Shown here: positions 45,836 through 57,012 of the stretch, piece by piece
Numbering within the stretch: position 1 is the first letter of the stretch
Layout of the letters: each line of letters opens with the position of its first letter
Assembly: GCF_000406105.1 (NCBI RefSeq)
Contig: NZ_CM001974.1
Coordinates: forward strand, 3,652,486-3,716,485
DNA length: 64,000 nucleotides
Direction of reading: 5' to 3'
DNA from: Dickeya chrysanthemi NCPPB 402
Lineage (GTDB): Bacteria; Pseudomonadota; Gammaproteobacteria; Enterobacterales; Enterobacteriaceae
The notes under the pieces: model-generated
Databases searched by the model: none
The model's input: the letters and a program-made list of their open reading frames with translations, nothing else
What the model was told of the DNA's origin: nothing
Program-made: the position numbers and the translations under genes

Positions 45836-47089
45836 CTAACCGGTCGCAACAGCCTCGTGTTTTGCAGGCAGCATCAGCCACAGCACCGCCAGCATGCCTA
45901 ACGCATACAGCGACTTCCAGCCCAGCGTCAGCAACAACGCTACGCACAATACACTTCCAACGCCCGCCATCACCCGCGAACGGCCATGCAGCAGCCGCCA
46001 TCCCGCCAACATGCACAGCAGATAAATCAAAATAAAAATGCCGTTGGCGTAAACGATCAGTTCAGACAACGGCAGTTGCAGCCAATAGATAAGCAGACAG
46101 CAGATCAGGCAGCAGGCCACTACCAGCGATAACGCATTCACCGGCGCACGCGATGCGGATAAACGTGCCAGACGGCTCCCTTCCGGTGCTTGCGACCACA
46201 CCAGCCGGGCAAAACCCTGAGTATAGATATTCACGCTGGCGAAACAGGCGAGATAACCCACGATGCAGGCCAGCCACAATGCATGGTCGCCGAATAGCCG
46301 CACCACCACGCCGGGCAGCGATGCGGTGGCCGCCTGACGGGGGCCGTAAGCGCCGAAATGCAGTACTGCGACGGTACATCCCCAATAGACGGCGCCGGCC
46401 AGCAACATACCGATCAGCAACGCGCGTGGAAAATCACGCTCGGGTGACCTGAATTCAGTCGCCAGATGCGCAAAAGCCTCCAGTCCGACAAAGCACCAGA
46501 ACATCACCGCCAGCGCATCCAGCATCTTCACACCGTTAATCTCCGCGAGTGCGGGCCACGGTATCTGAGACAACGTTATCTGTCCCTTCCACCAGATCGC
46601 CGCCACCAGCAACACCACCAGCAGCGCAATCAGCGTCTGCACCGTCGCGCTGGAACCGGCGCTACGCATTCCCAGCAGCCAAATCACCGCCAGCGTCAAC
46701 AATTGCACCAACAGTAAGCCACCGGCACTCAACCCAAAGGCCGCCTGCCAGAAACCAGACGCAATCTGCATTGCCGCGGGCAAGCCAACCGGGATTACGG
46801 ATAAGAATAACCAGCCGGTCACTCTGGCTAAACGGGGGCCGAACGCCAGCCGGACAAAATGCGCCGCGCCGCCGGCATTCGGAAAGTGTCGGCCCAACGA
46901 AGCAAAAGCAATCGCAATCGGAAACACCAGGCCAATCAGCAGCGGCCAGGCCCACAGGCTATCGCCCCGCGACTGCTCCGCCACCAATGCGGGCACAGCA
47001 AACACGCCGGTTCCCAACAACGAGGTCGACAATAACCCGATGCCCTGAACCAGCCCCAACTCCTGTCTTAAGGTATTCTTACCGCTCAC
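45836..47089 (-). CDS. yjeH: APC-family methionine/branched-chain amino-acid exporter YjeH
   Basis: A GTG at 47089 with AAGGTGC just upstream starts the region aligning to E. coli YjeH (LRQELGLVQGIGLLSTSLLGTGVFAVPALV); the frame continues 23 codons upstream without similarity. The 417-residue protein has about 12 helices and the motif VMFWCFVGLEAFAHLATEFRSPERDFPRAL. YjeH exports methionine and neutral branched amino acids. It is convergent with ubiK. Confidence 0.9.
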   Translation of the reverse strand: MSGKNTLRQELGLVQGIGLLSTSLLGTGVFAVPALVAEQSRGDSLWAWPLLIGLVFPIAIAFASLGRHFPNAGGAAHFVRLAFGPRLARVTGWLFLSVIPVGLPAAMQIASGFWQAAFGLSAGGLLLVQLLTLAVIWLLGMRSAGSSATVQTLIALLVVLLVAAIWWKGQITLSQIPWPALAEINGVKMLDALAVMFWCFVGLEAFAHLATEFRSPERDFPRALLIGMLLAGAVYWGCTVAVLHFGAYGPRQAATASLPGVVVRLFGDHALWLACIVGYLACFASVNIYTQGFARLVWSQAPEGSRLARLSASRAPVNALSLVVACCLICCLLIYWLQLPLSELIVYANGIFILIYLLCMLAGWRLLHGRSRVMAGVGSVLCVALLLTLGWKSLYALGMLAVLWLMLPAKHEAVATG

Positions 47090-47177
47090 TGTCTGCACCT
47101 TGCCGCCAGCCGACAGGTTTACTGCCCGACACCGACATACTGAACGCGATCGCTGCATGAACGATTGCGGTGAAAGT

Positions 47178-47202
47178 AAAAAGCCCCCGAGAACGGAGGC
47201 TT
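47178..47202 (-). terminator. Rho-independent terminator of zipA
   Basis: Minus-strand aagcctccg and cgggggctt arms followed by a short T-run. Confidence 0.85.
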
Positions 47203-47251
47203 GTGAAAAGAGAGAGCATTAACGATACGCTACCGTTATTCGCCCCGAGCG

Positions 47252-48196
47252 TTATTCGCCCTGAGCGCTGTTCGCCTTGAGCACATCGCGAATACGGGCT
47301 TTATACGCTTCCACCTTCTGCGGCGTCATCAGGCGACGCTCGTCATCCAGCACCACGCCGCCGACATCATCGGCGATACGTTGAGCGGATTGCAGCATCA
47401 GCTTGAAATTCTGACTCGCATCGCCATACGAAGGCACCATCATGAAAATCGACACGCCCGGCGTGGTAAATTCCGACATGGCTTCCACGTTGAAAGAACC
47501 GGGTTTAACCATGTTAGCCAGACTGAACAACACCGGCCCACTGCCGGCCGGATTAACATGGCGGTGGAAGATGTTCATTTCACCGAACTGGAACCCCGCC
47601 TGCAACACGCTTTGCAACAGCAACTCGCCGCCAATCACGCCGCCCTGATGAGCCGCTACGTGCAAGACCAGCACCGCTTCTTGCGGTGGTTCATGTTGCA
47701 CCTGTGGCTCATGTTGTACCGTTGCCGGCGCGTCAGGCACAGGATCAGGTTGCCGGTGATAGGTTTCCGGCACCGGCTCATTAACCGCTTGTACAGGCTC
47801 TGCCGACTGGGATGGCGGCTGCTGATAGCGAGGCTGCGGTTCTGCATGTGGCGTAACAGGCTGGCGCAACGGCGCTGGTGGTTCAACATCGTCCAGTAAC
47901 GGGTCATACACCGGCGATTCCTGCCTGAAGGCGGGCTCTGGACGCTCGCCTGAAGGCGCATAATCGCCGGACGGCGTATTTTTCTGGCTGCGGGAAGAGG
48001 TTACCCGCACTTCACCAACCCCGTCGTCAAGCTCCTCCAGCGGGGCGTCATCACGCTTTGGCTTCAGGCGTTTTACCGGACGATCGCGGAAAAGGGACGA
48101 GCGCTCCTTACGGCTTGTCCAAAGACCATGCAGTAACAGTGCTATAATTGCGATCGCGCCAACGACAATCAAGATCAGACGCAGGTCCTGCATCAT
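47252..48196 (-). CDS. zipA: Cell division protein ZipA
   Basis: A 314-residue essential division protein that tethers FtsZ rings to the inner membrane. It shows the N-out helix ([22 protein letters not shown]), a charged segment, a long Pro/Gln/Glu-rich linker (about residues 70-165) and the C-terminal FtsZ-binding domain ([25 protein letters not shown]). The linker differs strongly from that of E. coli, the domains do not. Adjacent and divergent to cysZ, as in E. coli. Confidence 0.97.
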   Translation of the reverse strand: MMQDLRLILIVVGAIAIIALLLHGLWTSRKERSSLFRDRPVKRLKPKRDDAPLEELDDGVGEVRVTSSRSQKNTPSGDYAPSGERPEPAFRQESPVYDPLLDDVEPPAPLRQPVTPHAEPQPRYQQPPSQSAEPVQAVNEPVPETYHRQPDPVPDAPATVQHEPQVQHEPPQEAVLVLHVAAHQGGVIGGELLLQSVLQAGFQFGEMNIFHRHVNPAGSGPVLFSLANMVKPGSFNVEAMSEFTTPGVSIFMMVPSYGDASQNFKLMLQSAQRIADDVGGVVLDDERRLMTPQKVEAYKARIRDVLKANSAQGE

Positions 48197-48419
48197 TGCT
48201 ATCCCAGTTATTCCAATACATTGCCACTACGGCAAATACACATACCTCTAACTGTATTTGCCTGTGTACCCAAGTGCAAGTCCATGCACTAGTTTATGAT
48301 AATAAAGATCGACTGCGGGCATTTTTTTGCCGTTTTTTCATGCAAATCGCAACTAGCCAGTCGAAAACCATCCCGATATGATGCCGTAACCTGCATATCC
48401 TAAGGTGAGAAACCGCACC

Positions 48420-49190
48420 ATGTCTTACACGCAACACCTTGATCCCAAACACAGCGGCCTGCATTATTTTCTGAAAGGCTGGCAACTGCTGTCGTTACCC
48501 GGCATTCGCCGTTTTGTCATTCTTCCTATGCTGATGAATATCCTGCTGATGGGCGGCGCTTTTTGGTGGCTATTTCGCCAGTTGGGAAACTGGGTTCCGC
48601 AACTTATGACCCATGTACCGGAATGGCTACAGTGGCTGAGTTACCTGCTCTGGCCGCTGGTGACCCTCTCCGTATTGCTGGTGTTCAGCTATTTCTTCAG
48701 CACCCTTACCAATCTGATTGCCGCACCGTTTAATGGGTTACTGGCAGAGCAACTGGAAGCCCGGCTAACCGGTCAGCCGCTGCCGGCCAGCGGAATACTT
48801 GATATCGCCAAAGACGTCCCGCGCATTATGCGGCGCGAAGTGCAAAAACTGGCCTATTATTTACCCCGTGTACTGGTGCTACTGCTGCTGTATTTCGTGC
48901 CCGGCGTCGGCCAGACGATCATACCGGTGGTATGGTTTCTGTTTGGCGCCTGGATGCTGGCAATCCAATACTGCGATTATCCGTTCGACAATCACAAGGT
49001 CGGTTTCGTCACCATGCGAGAGGCATTACGGCAGAACAAACTGACCAATCTGCAATTTGGCGCGCTGGTCAGCCTGTGCACGATGGTGCCGGTGCTGAAT
49101 CTGTTAATCATGCCGGTCGCCGTCTGCGGCGCGACGGCCTTATGGGTCGATCGTTACCGTCATCTTTCCGGTACGCAGCCACGGGCGTAA
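48420..49190 (+). CDS. cysZ: Sulfate transporter CysZ
   Basis: The ATG at 48420 follows TAAGGTGAG. The 256-residue inner-membrane protein (four main helices) matches CysZ from [19 protein letters not shown] to the C-terminus. CysZ brings sulfate into the cytoplasm for cysteine synthesis. It precedes cysK by 175 bases, as in E. coli, a gap likely to hold a CysB-activated promoter. Confidence 0.95.
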   Translation: MSYTQHLDPKHSGLHYFLKGWQLLSLPGIRRFVILPMLMNILLMGGAFWWLFRQLGNWVPQLMTHVPEWLQWLSYLLWPLVTLSVLLVFSYFFSTLTNLIAAPFNGLLAEQLEARLTGQPLPASGILDIAKDVPRIMRREVQKLAYYLPRVLVLLLLYFVPGVGQTIIPVVWFLFGAWMLAIQYCDYPFDNHKVGFVTMREALRQNKLTNLQFGALVSLCTMVPVLNLLIMPVAVCGATALWVDRYRHLSGTQPRA

Positions 49191-49365
49191 CCGGGAACCT
49201 TGAGCGGGAAAAATGTCGGAGTATCGATGTTCTATAACTGGATGTTGGGAAAAACATATTTCCTCAGAACATATCGATATAGCGATTCTTTCCTTCACTG
49301 GTTTTCCCGAACAGGTATTCTCTCTGTGGTTCGCAAAAATTTCATACAGTTATTAAGGACGGGCT

Positions 49366-50334
49366 ATGAGTAAGATCTACGAAGACAATTCTTTCACTAT
49401 CGGCCATACGCCGCTGGTTCGTCTGAATCGCATCGGCAATGGGCGTATTCTGGCTAAGGTGGAGTCACGTAACCCGAGCTTCAGCGTCAAATGCCGCATC
49501 GGTGCCAACCTGATTTGGGATGCCGAAAAACGCGGTGTGTTGAAGCCCGGCGTCGAACTCGTAGAGCCGACCAGCGGTAATACCGGTATTGCGCTGGCGT
49601 ATGTAGCGGCGGCGCGCGGTTACAAACTGACGCTGACCATGCCGGAAACCATGAGCCTTGAGCGCCGTAAGTTACTTAAAGCGCTGGGCGCCAATCTGGT
49701 GCTGACTGAAGGCGCCAAAGGCATGAAAGGCGCTATCGCCAAAGCCGAAGAAATCGTGGCCGGCGACCCGCAGCATTATCTGTTGCTGCAGCAGTTCAGC
49801 AACCCGGCCAACCCGGAAATTCATGAAAAAACCACCGGTCCGGAAATCTGGGAAGACACCGACGGTGAAGTCGATGTGTTTATCGCAGGTGTCGGCACCG
49901 GCGGCACATTGACCGGCGTTAGCCGCTATATCAAGCAGACCAAAGGCAGGGCGATTATCTCCGTGGCCGTTGAGCCGACCGACTCGCCGGTCATCACCCA
50001 GGCGCTGGCCGGCGAAGAAATCAAACCCGGTCCGCACAAGATCCAGGGGATCGGCGCAGGGTTTATTCCAGCCAACCTGGACCTGAAATTGGTCGATCGT
50101 GTCGAGCGTATCACCAACGAAGAGGCGATCAACACGGCTCGTCGCCTGATGGAAGAAGAAGGTATTCTGGCAGGGATTTCCTCCGGCGCAGCGGTAGCAG
50201 CAGCGATTAACCTGTTGAAAGAAGAGGAATTTGCCAACAAAACCATCGTCGTAATCCTGCCTTCTTCCGGTGAGCGTTACCTCAGTACCGCACTCTTTGC
50301 CGATCTGTTCACCGAGCAGGAATTACAGCAGTAA
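49366..50334 (+). CDS. cysK: Cysteine synthase A (O-acetylserine sulfhydrylase A)
   Basis: A 322-residue PLP enzyme that makes cysteine from O-acetylserine and sulfide. Lys42 in FSVKCRIGA binds PLP; TSGNTG and the GTGGTLTGV phosphate-binding loop are present, as is [10 protein letters not shown]. Near-identical to E. coli CysK. A second, different synthase (cysM) lies about 8 kb downstream. Confidence 0.97.
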   Translation: MSKIYEDNSFTIGHTPLVRLNRIGNGRILAKVESRNPSFSVKCRIGANLIWDAEKRGVLKPGVELVEPTSGNTGIALAYVAAARGYKLTLTMPETMSLERRKLLKALGANLVLTEGAKGMKGAIAKAEEIVAGDPQHYLLLQQFSNPANPEIHEKTTGPEIWEDTDGEVDVFIAGVGTGGTLTGVSRYIKQTKGRAIISVAVEPTDSPVITQALAGEEIKPGPHKIQGIGAGFIPANLDLKLVDRVERITNEEAINTARRLMEEEGILAGISSGAAVAAAINLLKEEEFANKTIVVILPSSGERYLSTALFADLFTEQELQQ

Positions 50335-50366
50335 GTCATCCTTCTCGCGAGTGTGATTCAAAAGTT

Positions 50367-50394
50367 AAAAAAGCACCCTTCCGGGTGCTTTTTT
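50367..50394 (+). terminator. Rho-independent terminator of cysK
   Basis: aaaaaagcaccc and gggtgctttttt arms with a 4-base loop and a long T-run. It works in both directions. Confidence 0.95.
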
Positions 50395-50739
50395 GTGGCA
50401 GAGTTCAAACTTTCTGTTACTTGCACATTGCTTTTCCGCGCCAGGTTTAGTATTTAACCGGACAATTATTTTGATGCGTGAAATTAATATCCGGCAGAGC
50501 CCCCACATACGGATATCATTCTTGCGACATGAAGCTGCAGGGCCGGACGCTTTATTACCGCAGGAACAACGAGCAAGGGGCATTACCGACTTAACCAGGG
50601 GTAAACGCACTCCGTTTCCCTTACCGCATCCCGGCCTGTCCTGAACCAGTCAGGGCAACCAAGCAAGCTAAAGTTCAGCACATACACTAAACTTTAGTTC
50701 CACAACATGAACCTAATCCAACAAGTTGGGGAAAACAGA
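50395..50739. other. Regulatory gap between cysK and ptsH
   Basis: This 345-bp gap contains ttttgtggcagagttcaaac near 50390, similar in place and sequence to the CRP-responsive region upstream of E. coli ptsH, and several possible -10 boxes including tatttaacc and tacactaaac. No gene or RNA is seen. Confidence 0.5.
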
Positions 50740-50997
50740 ATGTTCAAGCAAGAAGTAACGATTACCGCGCCAAATGGTCTGCACACTCGTCCTGCCGCAC
50801 AGTTCGTGAAAGAAGCTAAAGGCTTTACCTCTGAAATCACCGTCACCTCCAACGGTAAAAGCGCCAGCGCGAAAAGCCTGTTCAAACTGCAGACTCTGGG
50901 TCTGACTCAAGGGACTGTCGTAACGATTTCTGCCGAAGGTGAAGACGAGCAGCAAGCCGTTGAACATCTGGTTAAACTGATGGCTGAGCTTGAGTAA
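50740..50997 (+). CDS. ptsH: Phosphocarrier protein HPr
   Basis: The ATG at 50740 gives the 85-residue HPr almost identical to E. coli: active His15 in GLHTRPA and regulatory Ser46 in KSLFKLQ. HPr takes phosphate from enzyme I and gives it to sugar-specific EIIs. It heads the ptsHI-crr operon, with 47 bases before ptsI. Confidence 0.98.
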   Translation: MFKQEVTITAPNGLHTRPAAQFVKEAKGFTSEITVTSNGKSASAKSLFKLQTLGLTQGTVVTISAEGEDEQQAVEHLVKLMAELE

Positions 50998-51044
50998 ACG
51001 GCCCGCTATCTTTAGTGAACATCAGAATCAAGTAAGGTAGGGTT

Positions 51045-52772
51045 ATGATTTCAGGCATATTAGTATCACCGGGTATTGCTTTTGGTAAGGCGCTGCTACT
51101 GAAAGATGACGAAATTGTCGTCAACCGGAAAAAAATCTCTGCAGACCAGGTCGAGAAGGAAATCGAGCTTTTCCTGACCGGCCGCGCCAAAGCGTCACAG
51201 CAACTGGAAGCCATCAAGCAAAAAGCCGCTGAAACGCTGGGGCCAGAGAAAGAAGCCATCTTCGAAGGGCACATCATGCTGTTGGAAGATGAGGAATTCG
51301 AGCAGGAAATCATCTCCCTGATTAAAGACGAGCATGCGTCTGCGGACGCGGCGGCGTTTTCCGTCATCGAGACCCAGGCGAAAGCGCTGGAAGAACTGGA
51401 TGATGAATACCTGAAAGAGCGCGCCGCAGACATGCGCGATATCGGCAAGCGCCTGCTGAAGAACATCCTGGGCCTGCATATCGTTGATCTGGGCGACATT
51501 CAGGACGAAGCGATCCTGATAGCCAAAGATCTGACCCCGTCTGAAACCGCACAGTTAAACCTGAAAAAAGTGCTGGGTTTCATTACCGATATCGGCGGCC
51601 GTACCTCCCATACCTCGATCATGGCGCGCTCGCTGGAACTGCCCGCCATCGTGGGTACTACCGACGCCACCCAAAAAATCAAGAATGGCGATTTCATCAT
51701 TCTGGATGGGGTGAACAACAAGATTTATCAAAATCCTGATCAGGCGACGATTGACCAGCTCAAAGCCGTTCAGGAGCAGTACAACACCGAAAAATACGAG
51801 CTCGCCAAACTCAAAGATCTGCCTGCCATCTCGCTGGATGGTCATCAGGTTGAAGTGTGCGCCAACATCGGTACCGTGCGCGATATCGCAGGGGCTGAAC
51901 GTAACGGTGCCGAAGGCGTGGGTCTGTATCGCACCGAGTTCCTGTTCATGGACCGCGATGCCCTGCCGACCGAAGAAGAGCAGTTCCAGGCGTACAAAGC
52001 CGTCGCCGAAGCGATGGGCGCTCAGGCCGTGATCGTGCGTACCATGGACATCGGCGGCGACAAAGACCTGCCGTACATGAATTTGCCGAAAGAAGAGAAC
52101 CCGTTCCTCGGCTGGCGCGCGATTCGTATCTGCCTCGATCGCAAAGAGATTCTGCATTCGCAGTTGCGCGCTATTCTGCGTGCCTCCGCGTTCGGCAAAC
52201 TGCGCATCATGTTCCCGATGATCATCTCGGTAGAAGAAGTGCGTACGCTGAAAGCCGAACTGGAGATGCTCAAAGCCCAGTTGCGTGCCGAAAACAAAAC
52301 ATTTGATGAAACCATCGAAGTCGGCGTGATGGTGGAAACCCCGGCCGCGGCGGCCATCGCCCATCACCTGGCGAAGGAAGTTGACTTCTTTAGTATTGGG
52401 ACAAATGACTTAACCCAGTATACTCTGGCGGTAGATCGTGGGAACGAGCTGATTTCTCATCTCTATAACCCGATGTCTCCGGCCGTGTTGACCTTGATTA
52501 AGCAGGTAATCGACGCTTCCCATGCCGAAGGCAAATGGACCGGCATGTGCGGTGAACTGGCAGGTGATGAACGTGCTACACTACTGCTGCTGGGAATGGG
52601 TCTGGATGAGTTCAGCATGAGTGCCATCTCGATTCCTCGCATCAAGAAAATTATTCGCAATGCCAACTACGAAGATGCGAAAGCGCTGGCGGAGCAGGCA
52701 TTAGCCAAGCCGACAGCAGAAGAGTTAAGCAGTCTGGTAAGCCGGTTCATTAAAGAAAAGACGCTTTGCTGA
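51045..52772 (+). CDS. ptsI: PTS enzyme I
   Basis: A 575-residue enzyme that autophosphorylates with PEP and hands the phosphate to HPr. Active His is in [13 protein letters not shown] (around residue 189); the PEP-binding motifs [13 protein letters not shown] and [19 protein letters not shown] follow. It matches E. coli PtsI in full length. Confidence 0.98.
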   Translation: MISGILVSPGIAFGKALLLKDDEIVVNRKKISADQVEKEIELFLTGRAKASQQLEAIKQKAAETLGPEKEAIFEGHIMLLEDEEFEQEIISLIKDEHASADAAAFSVIETQAKALEELDDEYLKERAADMRDIGKRLLKNILGLHIVDLGDIQDEAILIAKDLTPSETAQLNLKKVLGFITDIGGRTSHTSIMARSLELPAIVGTTDATQKIKNGDFIILDGVNNKIYQNPDQATIDQLKAVQEQYNTEKYELAKLKDLPAISLDGHQVEVCANIGTVRDIAGAERNGAEGVGLYRTEFLFMDRDALPTEEEQFQAYKAVAEAMGAQAVIVRTMDIGGDKDLPYMNLPKEENPFLGWRAIRICLDRKEILHSQLRAILRASAFGKLRIMFPMIISVEEVRTLKAELEMLKAQLRAENKTFDETIEVGVMVETPAAAAIAHHLAKEVDFFSIGTNDLTQYTLAVDRGNELISHLYNPMSPAVLTLIKQVIDASHAEGKWTGMCGELAGDERATLLLLGMGLDEFSMSAISIPRIKKIIRNANYEDAKALAEQALAKPTAEELSSLVSRFIKEKTLC

Positions 52773-52813
52773 TACCGCTGTGCTGACCCAATATTAATGC
52801 TTAGGAGAAAATC

Positions 52814-53323
52814 ATGGGTTTGTTCGATAAACTGAAATCTCTGGTTTCTGACGACAAGAAAGAAACCGGCAGCATCGAAATCATTGCCCCGTTATCTGGC
52901 GAAATCGTCAATATCGAAGACGTGCCTGATGTCGTCTTTGCTGAGAAGATCGTTGGCGATGGTATCGCTATCAAACCTAGCGGTAACAAGATGGTTGCAC
53001 CCGTAGACGGCACCATTGGTAAAATCTTCGAAACCAACCATGCGTTTTCTATCGAATCAGACACGGGCATTGAGCTGTTCGTTCACTTCGGTATTGATAC
53101 CGTTGAACTGAAAGGCGAAGGCTTTAAGCGTATCGCCGAAGAAGGGCAACGCGTCAAAAAAGGCGATGTGGTGATCGAGTTTGATTTGCCGTTGCTGGAA
53201 GAGAAAGCCAAGTCCACTCTGACTCCGGTCGTGATCTCTAACATGGATGAGATCAAAGAGCTGATCAAACTGAACGGCACCGTAGTCGTTGGGGAAACCC
53301 CGGTTATCCGCATCAAGAAGTAA
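52814..53323 (+). CDS. crr: Glucose-specific EIIA component
   Basis: This 169-residue EIIA-Glc carries phosphate for glucose uptake and regulates adenylate cyclase and non-PTS permeases. His in [13 protein letters not shown] is phosphorylated. It completes the ptsHI-crr operon and is near-identical to E. coli. Confidence 0.98.
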   Translation: MGLFDKLKSLVSDDKKETGSIEIIAPLSGEIVNIEDVPDVVFAEKIVGDGIAIKPSGNKMVAPVDGTIGKIFETNHAFSIESDTGIELFVHFGIDTVELKGEGFKRIAEEGQRVKKGDVVIEFDLPLLEEKAKSTLTPVVISNMDEIKELIKLNGTVVVGETPVIRIKK

Positions 53324-53377
53324 GCGAATCTCATGCACCTGTAGGTGCAATGCGTAACGCATTAATCCTTTAAGAAC

Positions 53378-53410
53378 GCCGCGACAAATAAATGTTGCGG
53401 CTTCTTTTTT
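53378..53410 (+). terminator. Rho-independent terminator of the pts operon
   Basis: gccgcgaca and tgttgcggc arms with a 6-base loop, then a T-rich tail. Confidence 0.92.
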
Positions 53411-53502
53411 GCGGCTTGTTTTATAGCTGTATCTTGCTCATTTAGTCCTAGAGACTATCCCAGTAGGCGTTATTGGCGCAGCCAGTTTGGACTCGGGAAG
53501 CC

Positions 53503-54063
53503 CTAATGAGATAGGCTCTTAGGTTCGGAGACTGAGTCGTCCTCCAAACGCGTCGTAGTATCGCCCTCATATCGGCGATTGGTGTGAGAAAGTCGCCAGC
53601 GCACCAAATCATCCGCACCTGGCCCTTCTTCAAAGGCAATATCCTCACCGCTTAGCAGCTCACCGGTGTTCTGATCGATGAAGCTCCACCGCACATCGGC
53701 ACCGGTTTTTCGATTCACGAATTTTAACGGCGGCGCTGAAGCGCCGGATAGACCCAAGCGATCCCCAATCTGAGAGAGCATCACCATGATCGGTGCAAGT
53801 TGCCGACCATGCGGAGTTAAGAGGTATTCAAATCGTTCAGGATTGACTTGATAGCGCCGCCGCTCAACCAGACCATTGGCCTCGAGGTGTTTGAGTCGGT
53901 TGCTCAGTGTCGCATTGGTGACGCCGGATGATTGACGTAGCTCGTCATATCGGCTGATGCCGAAGACAAGATCACGCAGGATCAACAGCCCCCAACGATC
54001 GCCAATTGCGGCCATAACGCCGGCAATTGAACACACCATCCCATCAAAACTTTTCGATCGCAT
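53503..54063 (-). CDS. HxlR-type transcriptional regulator
   Basis: The ATG at 54063 opens a 186-residue protein. Residues 1-105 are a winged-helix HxlR domain (CSIAGVMAAIGDRWGLLILRDL, TNATLSNRLKHLEANGLVERR), but without the classical Cys of the redox-sensing YodB kind beyond Cys in VCSIAG. The C-terminal part is unusual. It diverges from the Tat-crotonase gene across 479 bases and probably regulates it. The pair interrupts the crr to cysM neighbourhood known from E. coli. Confidence 0.85.
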   Translation of the reverse strand: MRSKSFDGMVCSIAGVMAAIGDRWGLLILRDLVFGISRYDELRQSSGVTNATLSNRLKHLEANGLVERRRYQVNPERFEYLLTPHGRQLAPIMVMLSQIGDRLGLSGASAPPLKFVNRKTGADVRWSFIDQNTGELLSGEDIAFEEGPGADDLVRWRLSHTNRRYEGDTTTRLEDDSVSEPKSLSH

Positions 54064-54093
54064 AAGCCCTATCCCCAATCCGGCACCTTGCAT

Positions 54094-54542
54094 AAACCAT
54101 TAATTATATACCCGTCATACTTCAAGTTGCAGGTGTGATCACCGCAGATCCAGCATTCGGGCAGGTGCTTGCGCGGCCACTCACTCTTATTATAAGATTG
54201 ACTATGCGCACTGATGCTTCGGCAGGTTGAAGTCATAAAGTGATCCTGTCTCACCATGATCACGGCAACGCCCCAGACAGAGGCGTTCACACTTGCTGTC
54301 GCACAAGACGACCAACGTCATTCCCAGTCTCAGGACTACCTGGTGATTGTTTGCCATACGCCAGGGCTTTTTAATATTCGGGTTTACCTGTCAGCGTCAT
54401 ACGACGCGTCGACCGTCTGATGCTGTTCACCGGGTCACCGTCAGCATGTCACTGAGTGGATAGGCTGAACCCGGGCATTCGGTGGCGTTGTCAGTGTGAT
54501 GTTGAGCGGGCACGGCAGGCAACCCAAACTGGAGCGTCATAA
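54094..54542. other. Intergenic region between HxlR and crotonase genes
   Basis: It starts with a tip-only remnant of the palindromic repeat (54107-54134). The remainder has many short patchy GC-rich stretches and no clear frame; it looks like a recombination scar. A GTG start with weak ribosome site (actggagcg) leads into the crotonase gene. Confidence 0.5.
54107..54134. repeat. Tip-only remnant of the palindromic repeat
   Basis: tatacccgtcatacttcaa followed by gttgcaggt matches the inverted right tip of the full elements exactly; the rest is missing. Confidence 0.85.
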
Positions 54543-55508
54543 GTGGAAGAAAAACTTGATTTAACGCGCCGTACATTGATTAAGGCAACCGCTACCCTCG
54601 CCGCCGCCGTACCGACAATAGCGATGGCGACATCCGCAGCACTTGGTGCAGAACAGACACCCTCCCCCGCGACAGAAACAGCGACGCAACCAACAACCCT
54701 CGCTGAAGTTCCGCCTGGGCCAAACACAAAATTATCGATCGAACGCCGGGGGCAAGTGGTGTTATTGGGGCTCAATCGCCCTGCCATCCAAAACCGCATC
54801 GATCCTGAAACATTTCAGGCACTGGCAAGAGCCATATACGACTACGATCATGATCCCTCTCTGCGAGCGGCTATCTTATTCGGTCACGGCGACAATTTTT
54901 CTCGGGGTATTGATGTGGATGCCTATAAAGCAACCGTCAATAACAACGGAAATATTCTGGCGGGCCTGACTCACGTCATCAGTCCGCTTAATTATGGCCC
55001 GATCCGGCGTTCCAAACCGCTCATCGCCGCCGTGCACGGCGACACATGGAATATGGCTCACGAGCTCTTCTTGTCAGCAGATATCCGGGTTGCAGCAGCC
55101 AATACCAAGTTTGGTCAGGATGAAAACTCCCACGGACGTTTCCCCGGAGGAGGCTCAACCGTTCGATTCGTACGCGAGGCCGGCTGGGGCAATGCCATGC
55201 GATTCATGCTGACAGGGGACCATTGGGGAGCGGAGGATGCCTATCGCATGGGAATATTGCAAGAGATCGCCGAAACGCCCCAGGCAACGCTAGACAGAGC
55301 CATAGCTATCGCCAACAAAATCGCGGCATGCGGCCCAATCGGCATACAAACCACGCTGGCATCGGCGCATCTGGCCATTGATTCCAGTGAGGCCATAGCC
55401 TTCGCCCAACTCGGCGCACAGTACAGCGCGCTTTATCGCACCAAGGATTTTATCGAAGGCATGGCTGCACAAGCCGAAGGCCGTCCCCCCCTATTTCATG
55501 GCCATTAA
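54543..55508 (+). CDS. Tat-exported crotonase (enoyl-CoA hydratase/isomerase) family protein
   Basis: A GTG start gives 321 residues. The first 36 are a twin-arginine signal (TRRTLIKATATLAAAVP, Arg9-Arg10, ending ALGAEQ). A crotonase fold follows from about residue 65: SIERRGQVVLLGLNRP, the oxyanion segment FGHGDNFSRGIDVDAY, KPLIAAVHGDTWNMAHELFLSADIRVAA and a trimerisation tail. Crotonases normally act on cytoplasmic CoA thioesters, so export is odd; the substrate is probably not a CoA ester. Glu/His-type catalytic residues cannot be assigned by eye. Confidence 0.8.
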   Translation: MEEKLDLTRRTLIKATATLAAAVPTIAMATSAALGAEQTPSPATETATQPTTLAEVPPGPNTKLSIERRGQVVLLGLNRPAIQNRIDPETFQALARAIYDYDHDPSLRAAILFGHGDNFSRGIDVDAYKATVNNNGNILAGLTHVISPLNYGPIRRSKPLIAAVHGDTWNMAHELFLSADIRVAAANTKFGQDENSHGRFPGGGSTVRFVREAGWGNAMRFMLTGDHWGAEDAYRMGILQEIAETPQATLDRAIAIANKIAACGPIGIQTTLASAHLAIDSSEAIAFAQLGAQYSALYRTKDFIEGMAAQAEGRPPLFHGH

Positions 55509-55612
55509 TCAGGCGGTGAGTATCACCGCCTGATTAATGATTCAGGACGCCAAATCGCCACAGGGCAGCGGCTGTTTTGGCGTCAACTCGCTACAGGAAT
55601 CAGTAAGCCAGG

Positions 55613-57010
55613 CTACTGCCAGCGAGGAATGCAGATATCGATCTGCAACCCGCCCTGCTCGCGGTTTTCCGCTTCAATACGGCCGCCATGCGCCACTACC
55701 GCCTTGCGAGCAATCGCCAGCCCCAGACCATAGCCTTTGCCCGACTGCGGCGAATCAATGCGCATGAAAGGGTCGAAAATACTGGAAAGCTTGCTTTCCT
55801 CCACGCCCGGCCCGCGATCCGCCACGCCGATGCACCACTCTTTTTCATCCCGGGACAGCGTAACCAGCACCTGCTGACCACGCGAAGAGAAACGCAACGC
55901 ATTGCGAACGATGTTATCCAGCGCATGTCGCATCAGCTCCGCTGAGCCTTTGACGGTGTAATCGTCGTAATCGCCACTACTCAGCGCGATCTCCACCCCC
56001 GGCACCTGCGCTTCGTAACGTGCATCGTTAACGACCGCGTTCACCAGCCCGAGCAAGTCGAAATACTCTTCGTTGTTGACTGCGTTGTTTTCGGCACGGG
56101 ACAGCGTGAGCACTTCGCCGATCATCTTATCCATCCGCTCCGCTTCACGCTCGATGCGTTGCAACGCGTTTTCCACGTTGTCTGGGTTCTGCCGCGCCAG
56201 CCCTATCGCCAGTTGCAGCCGGGCCAACGGCGATCGCAATTCGTGGGAAACGTCGTGCAGCAGTTGCTCGCGCGCACTGACCAATATCGACAAACGACCA
56301 ACCATGGCGTCAAAATCGCGCGCCACGTCGCCTATCTCATCATGGCGGCGACGCATCGACGGATAAAGCCGTACCGACAGGTCGCCCTGCGCAACCCGCT
56401 CGAAACTGGCCCGCAACCGGCTCAATGGGCGCGCCAGATTCCAGGCCAGCATACCGCTGAACAACAAGCCGCCCAGTGCGCCGATCCAGATCATCGGCGG
56501 TGGCAAATGCAGGAAAAACGGCAGCGGTACCGGGACATCCTTCGGTATGACATCATGCCGCCAGCGAGTGGTATCGAAGCTAATCCGGTAGCGCTGCCCG
56601 TCGGGGCCTTCCACTACCTGCTTCGGTGCCTGCTCCAGTTGATCCGGTAATCCACCCGGCCCAATCCCCGGCGGTTCTGGCCGCTCAGGCGGTCCACCCG
56701 GCATCCCGATTCCCGGTAGCGAGGTATTCCCAGCCATATCGTCGTTATCGCCGATAATCGAAACGTTGATATAAACACGTTCGTTCTTCGGCCATTCACC
56801 CAGGGTACGCCCCAGCTCAGCCATTCCCCCCTGACGCAGCGCCTGTGCCGCCAGCGCCATTTGCAACGACATAGTATGTTTTCCCTGACGCACTTCCGGC
56901 GGCTCGGGGTGTTCGCCGTAAAATGAGAACCCTACCCACAATAGTTGTGAAATAACGAAGAATGTCAGCCACAAACCGAGCAGGATCTTCCAGAACAACC
57001 GTCCATGCAT
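55613..57010 (-). CDS. Sensor histidine kinase (CpxA-like)
   Basis: A 465-residue kinase with two membrane helices (about 8-29 and 171-191). The periplasmic domain between them has an unusual Pro/Gly-rich run (residues 99-122, around IGMPGGPPERPEPPGIGPGG). HAMP, dimerisation box VSHELRSPL with His257, N-box (DNIVRNALRF) and GYGLGLAIARK follow. It is cotranscribed with the upstream regulator (2-bp gap). The operon is next to a macAB remnant, so it may once have controlled that exporter. Confidence 0.9.
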   Translation of the reverse strand: MHGRLFWKILLGLWLTFFVISQLLWVGFSFYGEHPEPPEVRQGKHTMSLQMALAAQALRQGGMAELGRTLGEWPKNERVYINVSIIGDNDDMAGNTSLPGIGMPGGPPERPEPPGIGPGGLPDQLEQAPKQVVEGPDGQRYRISFDTTRWRHDVIPKDVPVPLPFFLHLPPPMIWIGALGGLLFSGMLAWNLARPLSRLRASFERVAQGDLSVRLYPSMRRRHDEIGDVARDFDAMVGRLSILVSAREQLLHDVSHELRSPLARLQLAIGLARQNPDNVENALQRIEREAERMDKMIGEVLTLSRAENNAVNNEEYFDLLGLVNAVVNDARYEAQVPGVEIALSSGDYDDYTVKGSAELMRHALDNIVRNALRFSSRGQQVLVTLSRDEKEWCIGVADRGPGVEESKLSSIFDPFMRIDSPQSGKGYGLGLAIARKAVVAHGGRIEAENREQGGLQIDICIPRWQ

Positions 57011-57012
57011 AA

